The notes below the pieces were generated by a model. That model did not search any database. It saw nothing but the letters and a program-made list of their open reading frames with translations, and had not been told where the DNA came from. From Paraspadella gotoi (lineage: Eukaryota; Chaetognatha), in contig CM119268.1 in the NCBI GenBank assembly GCA_051294375.1, positions 21,658,010 to 21,722,009 of the forward strand: 64,000 bases of DNA. The letters run 5' to 3'. Of the stretch, positions 28,701 to 36,414 are shown in pieces (position 1 is the first letter of the stretch; the number at the start of each line of letters is the position of its first letter). The position numbers and the translations under genes were made by a program.

Positions 28701-31700
28701 AATTAGTGAAACAGGTTTTTTGTTTTTTCCATTTAAACTCATTTCCACTCAAACAATTCCATCGAAACTTGATTTCCAGGAAACTAACACAAACAAAATT
28801 TCAAGTCAATCGCTCCGTCCACTTATGGCGTTCAAATAGTGAAATAAATTTTTTTGTTTTTTCCATTTCAACTCATTTCCATTCGCACCGATTCTATCTT
28901 TATATCCAGCTCAATCACACACTTTCCTACCCACACACACAATTTCATTCAAATCCATTCATCCAATCACGAGTAATTGGAAGTATAATGCTAAGGGGGG
29001 ACGGACAGATGGATGGACACCATTTTTTTGCATAATTTCATAATTTGAGGTTCTGAGATGATCTAAGTGAATGACCAGCAAGATTTGGGGGTGGACAGTA
29101 AGGCGTAATAAAAATTCTAAAAGTTAAGAACGAACAACATTATACTAATGAACATTTATGTATAAAAAAAAATTATAATAAATTTTACAATTTACGCAGT
29201 AGGCCATATTATACTAGTACTAATCCAATAAATGTTAAATTTTAAAACATTTTTTTCTAAGATTTTTTCGCAGATTTGGATTTGTCATAAAAGTTGATAA
29301 AAAAATATACTCTTTTGAAAAATTCCTTCATTAAGTGAGTAAAATTTAAAAAAGCTATTTTTTAAGCTGAAAATTAACTTTTTTATATATTAAATATATT
29401 TTTTTTAAATTTTACCCACTTAATGAAAGAATTTTAAAAATGATTTATATTTTTTTTATAAACTTTTGACAAAATTAAGAAAAGCCTTTTTTGAAATTTT
29501 TTGATTTATAAGGATATGTGGATAAGGCGCTAAGTGGGCTGAAGATGACTATCCGTAACTTCTATAACCCCCTTTAGTAGCCATGGAACGGGTCCTGGGC
29601 TTAGAACCAGGCTTGAGGGGTTGCCATGCCCCCAAGGCGGCTTACGGCCGTCCTCACGCTTCCCACAGGGTAGGTACCGGGTTGGGATTGAACCCGGTAC
29701 CTAGTGGTCATGAGCTGATGGCTTTACTCAATGAGCCACCGGGTCAGGACTGAAGGTGTCATGCTTATAGGCGGGGTGAACCTAGCAATGCCCGACTACA
29801 TGCCCCCCAGATTGTAACCCACCCTGCACTGCTTCCAGTGGAGGGAGGGGAGCAATCTTCAGCACGTCCATGGGCCTGGATCAGAAGGTTGGAATACGCT
29901 CGACAGGATGGGCTCACCAGTGTGGATAAGGCGCTAGTGGGCTGAAGATGACTATCCGTAACTTCTATAACCCCCTTTAGTAGCCATGGAACGGTGCCTG
30001 GCTTGGAACCAGGCTTGAGGGGTTGCCATGCCCCAAGGCGGCTTACGGCCGTCCTCACGCTTCCCACAGGGTAGGTACCGGGTTGGGATTGAACCCGGTA
30101 CCTAGTGGTGATGAGCTGATGGCTTTACTCAATGAGCCACCGGGTCAGGACTGAAGGTGTCATGCTTATAGGCGGGGTGAACCTAGGCAATGCCCGACTA
30201 CAGATAGTACTATATATATAAAATAGCCTACTGCAAAAATTAAAAAACATAAAAATAATTTTTTTTACAAATAATTTTCACTGATAGTATGTTGTTCATA
30301 ATTGACTTTTTTAATTCCGTACGTAACTTTCACTACGCTCTAGTGGACAGACAGACCGACAAAGTGAATTATAGACTCGGAATCTGCGATATGCAGATCC
30401 GACTAAAAATTGCACAAACTTGTTTGTTTTTAGATTTTTTCAACAAGTTTCAGCAAACAAAGTCGGATCTGCCTACGATAATTAAGCAGTAATCTGCTAA
30501 TCAGATATAAATCATGATAATTTTTCAACTTGCATCATTTTTTCAACATGCATCATTTTGTAAACTTGCATCATTTTGTCAACTTGCATCATTTTTAGTC
30601 GGATCGGCTTATCAGTCCCAAAACGTATCAAAACATCATATCATATCAGTATCATCTGATTAGCAGATTACTGCTTAATTATCGTAGGCAGATCCGACTT
30701 TGTTTGCTGAAACTTGTTGAAAAAATCTAAAAACAAACAAGTTTGTGCAATTTTTAGTCGGATCTGCATATCGCAGATTCCGAGTCTATAATTCACTTTG
30801 TCGGTCTGTCTGTCCACTAGAGCGTAGTGAAAGTTACGTACGGAAATTATAAAAGTCAATTATGAACAACATACTATCAGTGAACATTAATTTGTAAAAA
30901 AAATTATTTTTATGTTTTTTAATTTTTGCAGTAGGCTATTTTATTATATAGTACTATCTGTAGTCGGGCATTGCCTAGGTTCACCCCGCCTATAAGCATG
31001 ACACCTTCAGTCCTGACCCGGTGGCTCATTGAGTAAAGCCATCAGCTCATCACCACTAGGTACCGGGTTCAATCCCAACCCGGTACCTACCCTGTGGGAA
31101 GCGTGAGGACGGCCGTAAGCCGCCTTGGGGCATGGCAACCCCTCAAGCCTGGTTCCAAGCCCAGGACCCGTTCCATGGCTACTAAAGGGGGTTATAGAAG
31201 TTACGGATAGTCATCTTCAGCCCACTTAGCGCCTTATCCACACTGGTGAGCCCATCCTGTCGAGCGTATTCCAACCTTCTGATTCCAGGCCCATGGACGT
31301 GCTGAAGATTGCTCCCCTCCCTCCACTGGAAGCAGTGCAGGGTGGGTTACAATCTGGGGGGCATGTAGTCGGGCATTGCTAGGTTCACCCCGCCTATAAG
31401 CATGACACCTTCAGTCCTGACCCGGGTGGCTCATTGAGTAAAGCCATCAGCTCATGACCACTAGGTACCGGGTTCAATCCCAACCCGGTACCTACCCTGT
31501 GGGAAGCGTGAGGACGGCCGTAAGCCGCCTTGGGGGCATGGCAACCCCTCAAGCCTGGTTCTAAGCCCAGGACCCGTTCCATGGCTACTAAAGGGGTTAT
31601 AGAAGTTACGGATAGTCATCTTCAGCCCACTTAGCGCCTTATCCACATATCCTTATAAATCAAAAAATTTCAAAATAGGCTTTTTCTTAATTTTGTCAAA

Positions 31701-34700
31701 AGTTTATATAAAAAAATATAAATCATTTTTAAAAATTCTTTCATTAAGTGGTAAAATTTAAAAAAAATATATTTAAAAAAAATGTTAATTTTCAGCTTAA
31801 AAAATAGCTTTTTTAAATTTTACTCACTTAATGAAGGAATTTTTCAAAAAGAGTTATATTTTTTTTATCAACTTTTTATGACAAATCCAAATCTGCGAAA
31901 AAATCTTAGAAAAAACTGTTTTAAAATTTTAACATTTATTGGATTAGTACTAGTATAAATATGGCCTACTGCGTAAATTGTAAAATTTATTATAATTTTT
32001 TTTTATACATAAATGTTCATTAGTATAATGTTGTTCGTTCTTAACTTTTAGAATTTTTATTACGCCTTACTGTCCACCCCCAAATCTTGCTGGTCATTCA
32101 CTTAGATCATCTCAGAACCTCAAATTATGAAAATTATGCAAAAAAATGGTGTCCATCCATCTGTCCGTCCCCCCTTAGCATTATACTCCAATTACTCGTG
32201 ATTGGATGAATGGATTTGAATGAAATTGTGTGTGTGGGTAGGAAAGTGTGTGATTGAGCTGGATATAAAGATAGAATCGTGCGAATGGAAATGAGTTGAA
32301 ATGGAAAAAACAAAAAAATTTATTTCACTATTTGAACGCCATAAGTGGACGGAGCGATTGACTTGAAATTTTTTGTGTGGTAGTTTCCTGGAAATCAAGT
32401 TTCGATGGAATTGTTTGAGTGGAAATGAGTTTAAATGGAAAAAACAAAAAACCTGTTTCACTAATTGATTATTAAGGCATAGTAAGTTTTATAAATTTTA
32501 TTTTAATTAAAATTTTAAAAGTAAGGAACGAACAACATTATACTAATAAACATTTATGTAATAAAAAAATTTATAATAAATTTTACAATTTACGCAGTAG
32601 GCCATATTTATACTAGTACTAAACCAATAAATGTTAAAATTTTTAAAAAGTTTTTCTAATATTTTTTTGCAGATTTGGATTCGTCATAAAAAGTTGATAA
32701 AAAGAAATATAGAAATATAGAAAAATTCCTTCATTAAGTGGGTCAAAAATTAGAAAAAGCTATATTTTAAGCTGAAAATTATTTTTTTATATATTAAATA
32801 TAGTTTTTTTAATTTTTAACCCACTTAATGAAAGAATTTTTAAAAATGATTTATATTTTCTTTTATCAACTTTTGACGAGGAATTCAAATCTGCAATCAA
32901 AATTAAGAAAAGCCTATTTTGAATTTTTTTGATTTTATAAGGATAGTACTATATATAAATATAGCCTACTGCAAAAATTAAAAAACATAAAATTAATTTT
33001 TTTTATAAATTAATGTTCACTGATAGTATGTTTTTCATAATTGACTTTTAGAATTTTTGTATGTAACTTTCACTACGCCTTATTGATTACGCTTCTTTTT
33101 CTTTTTATATTAGATGTAAATGCAAGATGTATTAAATAATCAAATTAATCAGTTAATCAATTAATGAATCAATTAATAAATAATTAATTAATAGGTCTAT
33201 TAATCAATAAATTAAATATTCAATCAATCAATTTATTTAGTTATCTATTAATTAATTATTCAATCAATCAATTTATATATAACTTAATTAGTTATTTAAT
33301 CAATTATTTAATCAATTATTTAATCAATCAATCAAGTCAATCTTTATCGGTATTATTGTCGTCGCCATCATCATCGTCGTTGCTTTTGTCGTGATCAGTG
33401 ATGAAAAGACCTAAAAACAAACATTTCGGATCAAATTAATTAATTTATTAATTAAATTACTATTTTAGTTTATATAGTTTGTATTAATTAATTAATTAAC
33501 GCTAATGATCGTGGGCAGATCCGACATTGTTTGCTCAAACTTGTTTTTAATTAATTAATTAAAGTGTAATTAACTAATGAATTAATATTTTAACTAATAA
33601 ATTAATAATAATTAATGAATCATTTATTTTAATTGATTAATAATTATTTGAGTTTATAAAATGTAAAACTTCTACGAACAAATATCTGACGATCCGAAAT
33701 GGTTATTCACGATGCGAAACCAGCTAAAATTGTACTTTTTTTCTTTTTTTTCAACCTACTGTGGCGGTATATTACACTACCAAACTTTTTCCATCCTACT
33801 ACCAGGATTTATTTTCTCTTAATTTCTTTACTCTGAGCAATTTCCCTTTAATTTCTATAGAAATTTGCTCTTTTCTCTGCACCCACCAGTTTTTTCCTAG
33901 CAAACAAATTTAGTTCAAATACATCCACCAGAGGTCTTATTCTTTTTTGTTAAATTTTATAACCAGTTCAGTTAGCTAATCGTAGAATCAATGAGCTTTT
34001 CCAGATTTTAAAAACACCCATAATTATGTCATAATTATTGGGGCAAAATCAATGACGCTGAAGAAGGCTTGCATCCAAAGCCAAAACATGTACGTTTTAT
34101 ATGATAAAATAAAATTCGTTGTGAAACAAAATCATTTTGCCCCAATACATATAACAACGAAAAAGAAAGGTTATTACCACTATGTCATAATTATTATATA
34201 ATTTCAATTTTCAATATAATTTCAAATTTCAATGTTAAAAGGAGATAAAATAAAGCTCTTATTCAATTTTCTAATTTAAGGTCGGGAATTGTTTGAGAAT
34301 GGGTTTGAAGTACCCTTCCACATGAATGTGGACAACTGGCGGAGTTGGCCCGAGTACTGGGTGATCACAATGGAACAATTTCACATATTCGCCAGTGACG
34401 TTCTTGCCTCTGTCTTGCCCGAGACGGCAATATTGAAGAAAATCTATCTACGGTGCAGTCATTGCTAAATGCAGATGGTAGTGCTGCTGTTAATGATTGT
34501 AACTTGTGCAATCATGAGATTGGTGAAGAATTTTTTTTCTTATTACTCATATTTATTTGTTTGATATCGCTTTGGTTTCATGTTAAACTCCCTGTCTACT
34601 TACTTAAATGATATGCTGATATGCGTTATTGAATGAAGTAAATAAATTCTCAATTGAGCTGATTCAACTCCCCAGAAATGTTCATGATTCTCATATTGAT

Positions 34701-34971
34701 GCCAGAAAAAAAGTCAAGAAAAAAAAACAGAGTAAACCATTAAAAATAGTAGTATTCTTCAGCGGAAATGAAAAATTTGAAAATTAGTGATTGTGTAGCT
34801 TAAATGAAAAGATAAAAACCGTATTATTTTTTTTATTGGTCAGAAAAACTAATGACCCCTTTCCGACCAAATTGCAGGAACCATGACTACCTCGCTGATA
34901 ACGTTGATGAAGTAAGAAAGAGGATAAAGAAGGTTTTGCGTCTTTCCCCGAAGAAATCGCTTAAACTGTAA
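5918..34971 (+). CDS. GAF-GAF-phosphodiesterase-like protein, predicted inactive (paralogue B)
   Basis: Fourteen in-phase exons: 5918-6072, 11492-11647, 13295-13381, 13431-13519, 14704-14871, 15160-15260, 15379-15481, 16315-16567, 16947-17216, 18196-18266, 18360-19168, 27646-27793, 34281-34452, 34878-34971 (2676 nt, 891 aa). The ATG at 5918 follows an in-frame TAA at 5909. Residues ~1-140 are novel; GAF-A lies in exons 4-8 (its end shows SLCLPFIQDNNVLGVFEL), GAF-B in exons 8-11 (KEHQVLCVITAVNKK), and the PDE fold in exons 11-14. The length is close to PDE5/PDE11. Seen against the family pattern: YHN(W)RHAF reads YHNPDRWF, CHDLDHRG reads MTCVGHRG, ACDLSA..KP reads LCTRDHAYKP, and the glutamine of LQVGFID is Trp. 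So both metal His and both Asp are gone, while the proton-donor His stays. Inferred role: non-hydrolytic regulator or scaffold. AATAAA lies at 35036-35041. Confidence 0.82.
7255..7830. repeat. ~120-bp tandem repeat rich in TTTTACGCCA
   Basis: Three to four diverged units, each with a CTTTACGCCACA-type start, a TTCATTTTACGCCATTCTACG core, a GTATAAAAAA(A/T)GCCGG segment and a CTTAAC(C/T)GA(A/G)TAG segment. The word ACGCCA recurs about 14 times on the plus strand; TGGCGTA appears near 7803 and 7979. Confidence 0.8.
8630..8850 (+). mobile_element. R1 repeat, diverged copy
   Basis: Shows the GCTCAACCACTTT...CCATCAATTCATGGATGG and GGTCGACGGACAAACCGACA blocks of family R1, with the ends eroded. Confidence 0.5.
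9716..10385. repeat. 18-bp minisatellite CATAATTTGGTCAACTGG
   Basis: About 37 variants of CATAATTTGGTCAACTGG in direct tandem. Variation falls mostly in the GG/TG/AC dinucleotide before CATAATT. The open frames here on both strands are products of the repeat (18 is divisible by 3). A short cousin (TTTCAACTTGCATCATTTTG) recurs at 30530-30595. Confidence 0.95.
10590..10875 (+). mobile_element. R1 repeat copy
   Basis: Well preserved: CCATTTAAACTCTTTTCCAC, CACGAGTAATTGGAGTTTAA, GGGGGGACAGACGGACGGAC and GACCGACAAAGTGAATTATA in order. A partial copy of the left part lies at 10420-10530. Confidence 0.7.
11097..11455 (+). mobile_element. hAT-like MITE, 5' part
   Basis: Begins TAGAGTGGAGCAC and follows the element at 35259-35882 for some 360 bp (AACAAGGATATTTA, GTGAGATAGTATGATTAA and a TTCATAAAAA segment are shared). 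The right end is missing, so it looks truncated just upstream of PDE-like exon 2. Confidence 0.6.
12095..12150 (+). other. tRNA-Leu-like 3' half (SINE relic)
   Basis: AGTCTCTTCGGAGGCGTGGG then GTTTGAATCCCACC resembles the long variable arm and T arm of a tRNA-Leu. No matching 5' half or acceptor stem precedes it, so this is a relic, not a gene. A second copy lies at 41722-41762. Confidence 0.5.
12182..13136. mobile_element. Foldback element with ~300-bp inverted arms
   Basis: Left arm 12182-12480 is repeated in reverse complement at 12850-13136: TATGAAGGATTGAAAG pairs with CTTTCAATCCTTCATA, and TCTCAATTCTTTGT matches ACAAAGAATTGAGA. Each arm carries a GA/CT microsatellite. The 370-bp centre is GC-richer (ACCCGACCCGGCC, GGCAGGTGTATCAGGCCTGA) and has no ORF I can support. 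It lies in intron 2 of PDE-like gene B. Confidence 0.75.
15583..16185 (-). mobile_element. R1 element, near-complete copy
   Basis: On the plus strand it runs from AATCGGATCTGCTTGTC to GTGGGCAGATCCGACATTGT; the matched GTCGGATCTGC / GCAGATCCGAC ends define the element. The interior has a block of TTAATTAA/AATCAATCA words and a TTGTCATTGCTTTTGTCG stretch. No ORF. It sits between exons 7 and 8 of PDE-like gene B. Confidence 0.72.
16708..16796. repeat. (AAT)n microsatellite
   Basis: About 28 uninterrupted AAT units in the intron between GAF exons 8 and 9. Confidence 0.95.
17505..18112 (-). mobile_element. SINE family S3, composite copy
   Basis: GC-rich island in intron 9. The tRNA-like head reads on the minus strand near 18106 (GGCTCAGAGGGGGAACACAC); the body (CAACAGCCGGGTTGCCTGTG, CCAACGCAGAGGGAAGTCG) occurs twice, with a CATAGGCGTTTGTCGTAGCG tandem at 17830-17925. 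A second copy in the opposite orientation is at 38460-38672. Confidence 0.65.
18360..19168 (+). CDS. Exon 11 of PDE-like gene B: GAF-B end, linker and core of the PDE fold
   Basis: The largest exon (809 nt, ends in phase 0 at AACTTAAAG|GTTTGT). It starts with the last GAF-B strand (QVLCVITAVNKKNW), continues through the PDE linker (DLAVEVMQYQTTPTHEEIER, compare the LDVLSYHATC motif of PDE11), the helix EKIVNYTLSVQKRI and the damaged metal-site motifs (DNPYHNPDRWF, MTCVGHRGLSNN), and ends after FLMEDMVEFAMKKPF, the equivalent of the ILATDLxxYF helix. The HRGxxNN loop is kept while the HD pair before it is T-C. Reading through the donor reaches a stop at 19246, so this exon must be spliced to continue. 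Confidence 0.85.
19400..19560 (-). mobile_element. R1 repeat, head fragment
   Basis: AGTCGGATCTGCTTATCGCA followed by ATGATCCACTTTGTCGGTC and GTCCGTCCGTCTGTTCC; breaks off at the ACTCATGATTGGATG block. Confidence 0.65.
19965..20580. mobile_element. M1-type MITE copy, diverged
   Basis: Begins TAGAGTGATGTGAAAATG after GTCCAC and ends TTCACTTTCACTTTCAC before a second GTCCAC. The interior is itself palindromic (GGATTCCTTGTAAAAAGTTA against TAACAAGGAATCTG), the layout seen in the M1 copies at 22186 and 24803. Confidence 0.45.
21303..21338 (-). ncRNA. Hammerhead-ribozyme-like core (intact core words)
   Basis: On the minus strand: CTGATGA (21336-21330), a potential stem II AGGCTCGTACAAGAGCA, then GAAAC (21312-21308) and ATGTACTTTT. 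CUGANGA - hairpin - GAAAC is the established hammerhead core; Penelope-like elements and retrozymes carry such motifs. I do not see a convincing stem I here, so activity is doubtful. Confidence 0.4.
21760..21796 (+). ncRNA. Hammerhead-like motif, degenerate core
   Basis: ACTGAATAAGGCTCGTACAA, then GAGCC-GAAAC-ATGTATGT. Stem II (GGCTC/GAGCC) is perfect and ACAT/ATGT could form a small stem III, but CUGANGA is damaged (CTGAATA). It is the partner arm of the motif at 21303-21338. Confidence 0.35.
22186..23055 (+). mobile_element. M1 MITE copy, split by a SINE
   Basis: Left end AAGGCGTAGTGAAAGTTACA, then GTCAATTATGAACAACATAC and TATATATAGTACTAT. After the SINE insertion it resumes at CTTATAAAATC and ends with AATGTTGTTCATTCCTCAC and ACTATGCCTA. 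The halves form a long inverted repeat around a centre of AAAAACTACATTTAATATAT / TTTTCAGCTTAAAATATAGC. Confidence 0.65.
22330..22550 (-). mobile_element. tRNA-derived SINE family S4
   Basis: The minus strand begins GCGCCTCAGTGGTTCAGTGG (A-box region like a tRNA-Gly/Glu) and has a B box GGTTCGAGCCC some 40 bases on, then a CTACTGCCAGATCC body. Inserted in the M1 copy at 22186-23055. Confidence 0.75.
24540..24795 (+). pseudogene. Tc1/mariner-like transposase remnant
   Basis: A frame beginning near 24570 reads FQEDKAPGYKAK, FNEENGIKVLEG, stop, PRNSPDCNIIKNVWSRMKR, a clear echo of the Tc1 transposase C-terminal block (FQQDNAP ... WP..SPDLNPIENVW..LK). It has at least two stops (after VLEG and after KRDIL) and lacks the final catalytic acid in context (IIKN for IEN). 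No N-terminal domain is nearby. Confidence 0.8.
24803..25417. mobile_element. M1 MITE copy
   Basis: Ends TAAGGCGTAGTGAAAGTTG and (reverse complement of the right end) TAAAGCGTAGCAAAAATAT. The subterminal AAAATTCGAATAG is present at both ends, inverted. TA-flanked ends and the adjacent transposase relic suggest Tc1/mariner mobilisation. Confidence 0.7.
26264..26405. mobile_element. Hairpin element with hammerhead-like loop
   Basis: A near-perfect palindrome: AGACAGTTTAAATATTTG ... CAAATATTTAAACTGTCT and TTTATTATTAAAGGACGAAC ... GTTCGTCCTTTAATAATAAA. The apex holds the motif at 26322-26352. Confidence 0.75.
26322..26352 (+). ncRNA. Hammerhead-like motif at a hairpin apex
   Basis: ATGATGA-AGGCTCGAATTTGAGCC-GAAAC. 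Stem II is a perfect 5-bp GGCTC/GAGCC pair, and the flanks pair as a long stem I (AAAGGACGAACATG with CATGTTCGTCCTTT). The first core base is A rather than C, which should impair a true hammerhead. Confidence 0.4.
26565..27065 (-). mobile_element. R1 repeat, tail-side copy
   Basis: GGGGCGATTGACTTGACATTT, AACAAGAAACCTGTTTCAC, a long AATTAATCAA block, and a GGGTAGATCCGGCATTGT end. The head with GTCGGATCTGC is absent. Confidence 0.65.
27646..27793 (+). CDS. Exon 12 of PDE-like gene B
   Basis: Phase 0 in, phase 1 out (acceptor AAATAACAG, donor GAAG|GTATAT). Encodes EMDWSNETHRLAVLELLLF then LCTRDHAYKP, which matches the PDE segment (x)DWNxxxHRxxxxxMLMTACDLSAxTKPW. The metal-binding Asp of ACDL falls on Thr in LCTR. 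Isolated by large introns on both sides, 8.5 kb and 6.5 kb. Confidence 0.82.
28097..28121. other. Assembly gap (25 N)
   Basis: Run of N exactly at the left edge of the large palindrome. The true length is unknown. Confidence 0.99.
29518..29806 (-). mobile_element. tRNA-derived SINE S1
   Basis: On the minus strand: CCCGGTGGCTCATTGAGTAA (A-box region), then ACCGGGTTCAATCCCAACCC (B box). The body contains CTCAAGCCTGGTTC and the element ends at CTTATCCACA. About 285 bp. A spacer CCCCCCAGATTGTAACCC...GATGGGCTCACCAG separates it from the next copy. Confidence 0.85.
29922..30202 (-). mobile_element. tRNA-derived SINE S1, second direct copy
   Basis: Almost identical to 29518-29806 and in the same orientation; single-base losses (GGAACGGTGCCTGGCTTGG, CATGCCCCAAGG) distinguish it. 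Confidence 0.85.
30958..31236 (+). mobile_element. tRNA-derived SINE S1, mirror copy
   Basis: Reverse-complement partner of the 29922-30202 copy in the right palindrome arm; B box GGTTCAATCCC on the plus strand. Confidence 0.85.
31365..31652 (+). mobile_element. tRNA-derived SINE S1, mirror copy
   Basis: Partner of the 29518-29806 copy. Retains the GACCACTAGG anticodon-side segment and the GGCTTACGGCC-type body in inverted orientation. Confidence 0.85.
33100..33545 (-). mobile_element. R1 repeat, tail fragment
   Basis: AATTAATCAATTAAT-rich block, CGTCGTTGCTTTTGTCGTG and a GTGGGCAGATCCGACATTGT terminus. It lies just outside the right palindrome arm. Confidence 0.65.
34036..34146 (+). mobile_element. 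Short hairpin element with hammerhead-like motif
   Basis: Inverted flanks TTGGGGCAAAATCA / AATCATTTTGCCCCAA enclose CTGAAGA-AGGCTTGCATCCAAAGCC-AAAAC-ATGTACGTTTT. CTGAAGA fits the CUGANGA core; GAAAC has become AAAAC. The same design is seen at 21303, 21760 and 26322. It lies upstream of PDE-like exon 13. Confidence 0.5.
34281..34971 (+). CDS. Exons 13-14 of PDE-like gene B
   Basis: Exon 13 (34281-34452) encodes GRELFENGFEVP ... SWPEYWVITMEQF ... SVLPETAIL, the end of the PDE fold; spacing from W (of YWVITME) to the PE pair equals the family's spacing from the invariant Gln to LVPE, so Gln is replaced by Trp. Exon 14 (34878-34971) encodes NHDYLADNVDEVRKRIKKVL and a short basic tail ending in SLKL, stop TAA at 34969-34971. 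The intron between is only 425 bp, versus 2.9 kb in paralogue A. Confidence 0.82.
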
Positions 34972-35145
34972 CTAACTTTAAATTTTCTCTCGCCCAATCA
35001 TGAGAGACTGCGAAATGAATTTTGTAAACTTGGAAAATAAAATGTAATGTCGACTTTGAGTTTTATCAATGATAATGATTGAAAGATTTGTCAAAATTTA
35101 ATACAAAAGACTATTCCTTGTTGTTTTCTTACGTGACGTGATCAC

Positions 35146-36066
35146 CAGTGTGGATAAGACGCGAAGTGGGCTGAAGATGACTATCCGCAACTTCTTTAAC
35201 CCCTCGAGCAGCCATGGAACGGGTCCTGGGCTTGGAACCAGGTTTAAAGGTTGTCCACTAGAGTGGAGCACTCAAGAACAAAAAATTTATTTGAATGATC
35301 GAACAAGGATATTTATATGTGAGATAGTATGATTAACTAGTATAAAAAATATTTTGTTCATATTGTCTCGGGAACAGAATAGTAAAATATAATATATTTG
35401 TAGTAATATTCTTATAAAATAGTAAATTTTTTTTTAAAAAATTTAAACTTTTAATAAAGATTCAGGTTCTTCATAAAAATTTGAATCAAAAATATAATAC
35501 ATGTTCTCAAAAATTATGTCATCTTCAGTGTTTAAAACGGGAAAAATGATAAAAATTCATACCTTTTTTATTCTCTGTAGTAAAAACTTATATATGTTAA
35601 AACGTTTTAGTCATTTTTTGTGATCCAAACATTAAAATATCATATAACATATTTTATATAAGTTTCTTAGTTTTTTACGGTGAATCCAAATCTGTTCTTA
35701 ATAATACAAAATTTTTTTTCAAATTTAACGATTTTATAATGAAATTACTACACAAATAATTAAATTGACTATACTGTTCTACTAAAAAAAAATTTAAAAG
35801 GATTTAAAATTCTTTAATTACATTTCCATAGGCAACAAAAAAATGATTTTTAATCACTCAATCTTTTCATCACTCCACCCTATTGTCCACGCCCCAAAAG
35901 AGGCTGAGGGCCGTCCTCACGGTTCCCGCGGGGTAGGTACCTGGTTAAGATTGAACCCGGTACCTAGTGGTCATAAGCTGATAGCTTTACTCAATGAGCC
36001 AACGAATCACGACTGAAAGTATCATGCTTATAGGCGGGGTGAACTTATGCTATGCCCGACTGGCGA
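35146..36066 (-). mobile_element. SINE S1 interrupted by a hAT-like MITE
   Basis: The S1 start (GTGTGGATAAGACGCGAAG to GGAACCAGG) ends near 35250 and S1 resumes at 35891 (GCCCCAAAAGAGGCTGAGGG) through GATTGAACCCGGTACC to the GCCCGACT end. The intervening 624 bp is the element listed next. Confidence 0.75.
35259..35882. mobile_element. hAT-like MITE with 8-bp target duplication
   Basis: Flanked by TTGTCCAC at 35251-35258 and again at 35883-35890. Terminal inverted repeats TAGAGTGGAGCACTC (left) and TAGGGTGGAGTGATG (right, reversed). An 8-bp duplication and TAG-type ends fit the hAT superfamily. No ORF. Confidence 0.78.
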
Positions 36067-36414
36067 CTACAATATGATACTAATGATATATAAAGTCTAA
36101 CGACCTTAAAGAATATTATGCAAACTATATTGTTAAAGCACAAGAAATGCTACTTAAAAAGGTGAGTGACTAATCATAGAGAAGAACAGGAAAAACTGAC
36201 GAATGAGAAGCATGAAGATGATGTCATAAATATGATATAAAAGATATTTCCAGGATTAGTGGATAGCTATAGCTCTGGAGATTTTTATCCCAATCTGATA
36301 AAGATAAATCTAACTCAATCTAACTTAACTCACTCTCGAGCTTGTTGGATAAGCCTATCAGAAAACAGATTGGTTATCCAATAAGAATGCAGGTATAAAT
36401 TATTGGGCGTAGGA

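Larger units (their letters stand above)
28122..33085. repeat. Large inverted repeat (two ~2.4-kb arms)
   Basis: Left arm 28122-30506 and right arm 30654-33085 are near-identical reverse complements around a ~147-bp spacer (30507-30653). Each arm contains, outside to inside, an M1 copy, an R1 copy (28705-29095 / 32050-32460), a second M1 copy holding two SINE S1 copies, and a GTCGGATCTGCCTACGATAA block. The arms differ by scattered 1-3 base indels, mainly in homopolymers. It lies in intron 12 of PDE-like gene B. Confidence 0.93.

Noticed and set aside
29765-30067. 100-codon minus-strand frame (and mirror frames near 31.5 kb)
   Set aside because: Runs through SINE S1 copies and their spacer; no conserved protein.
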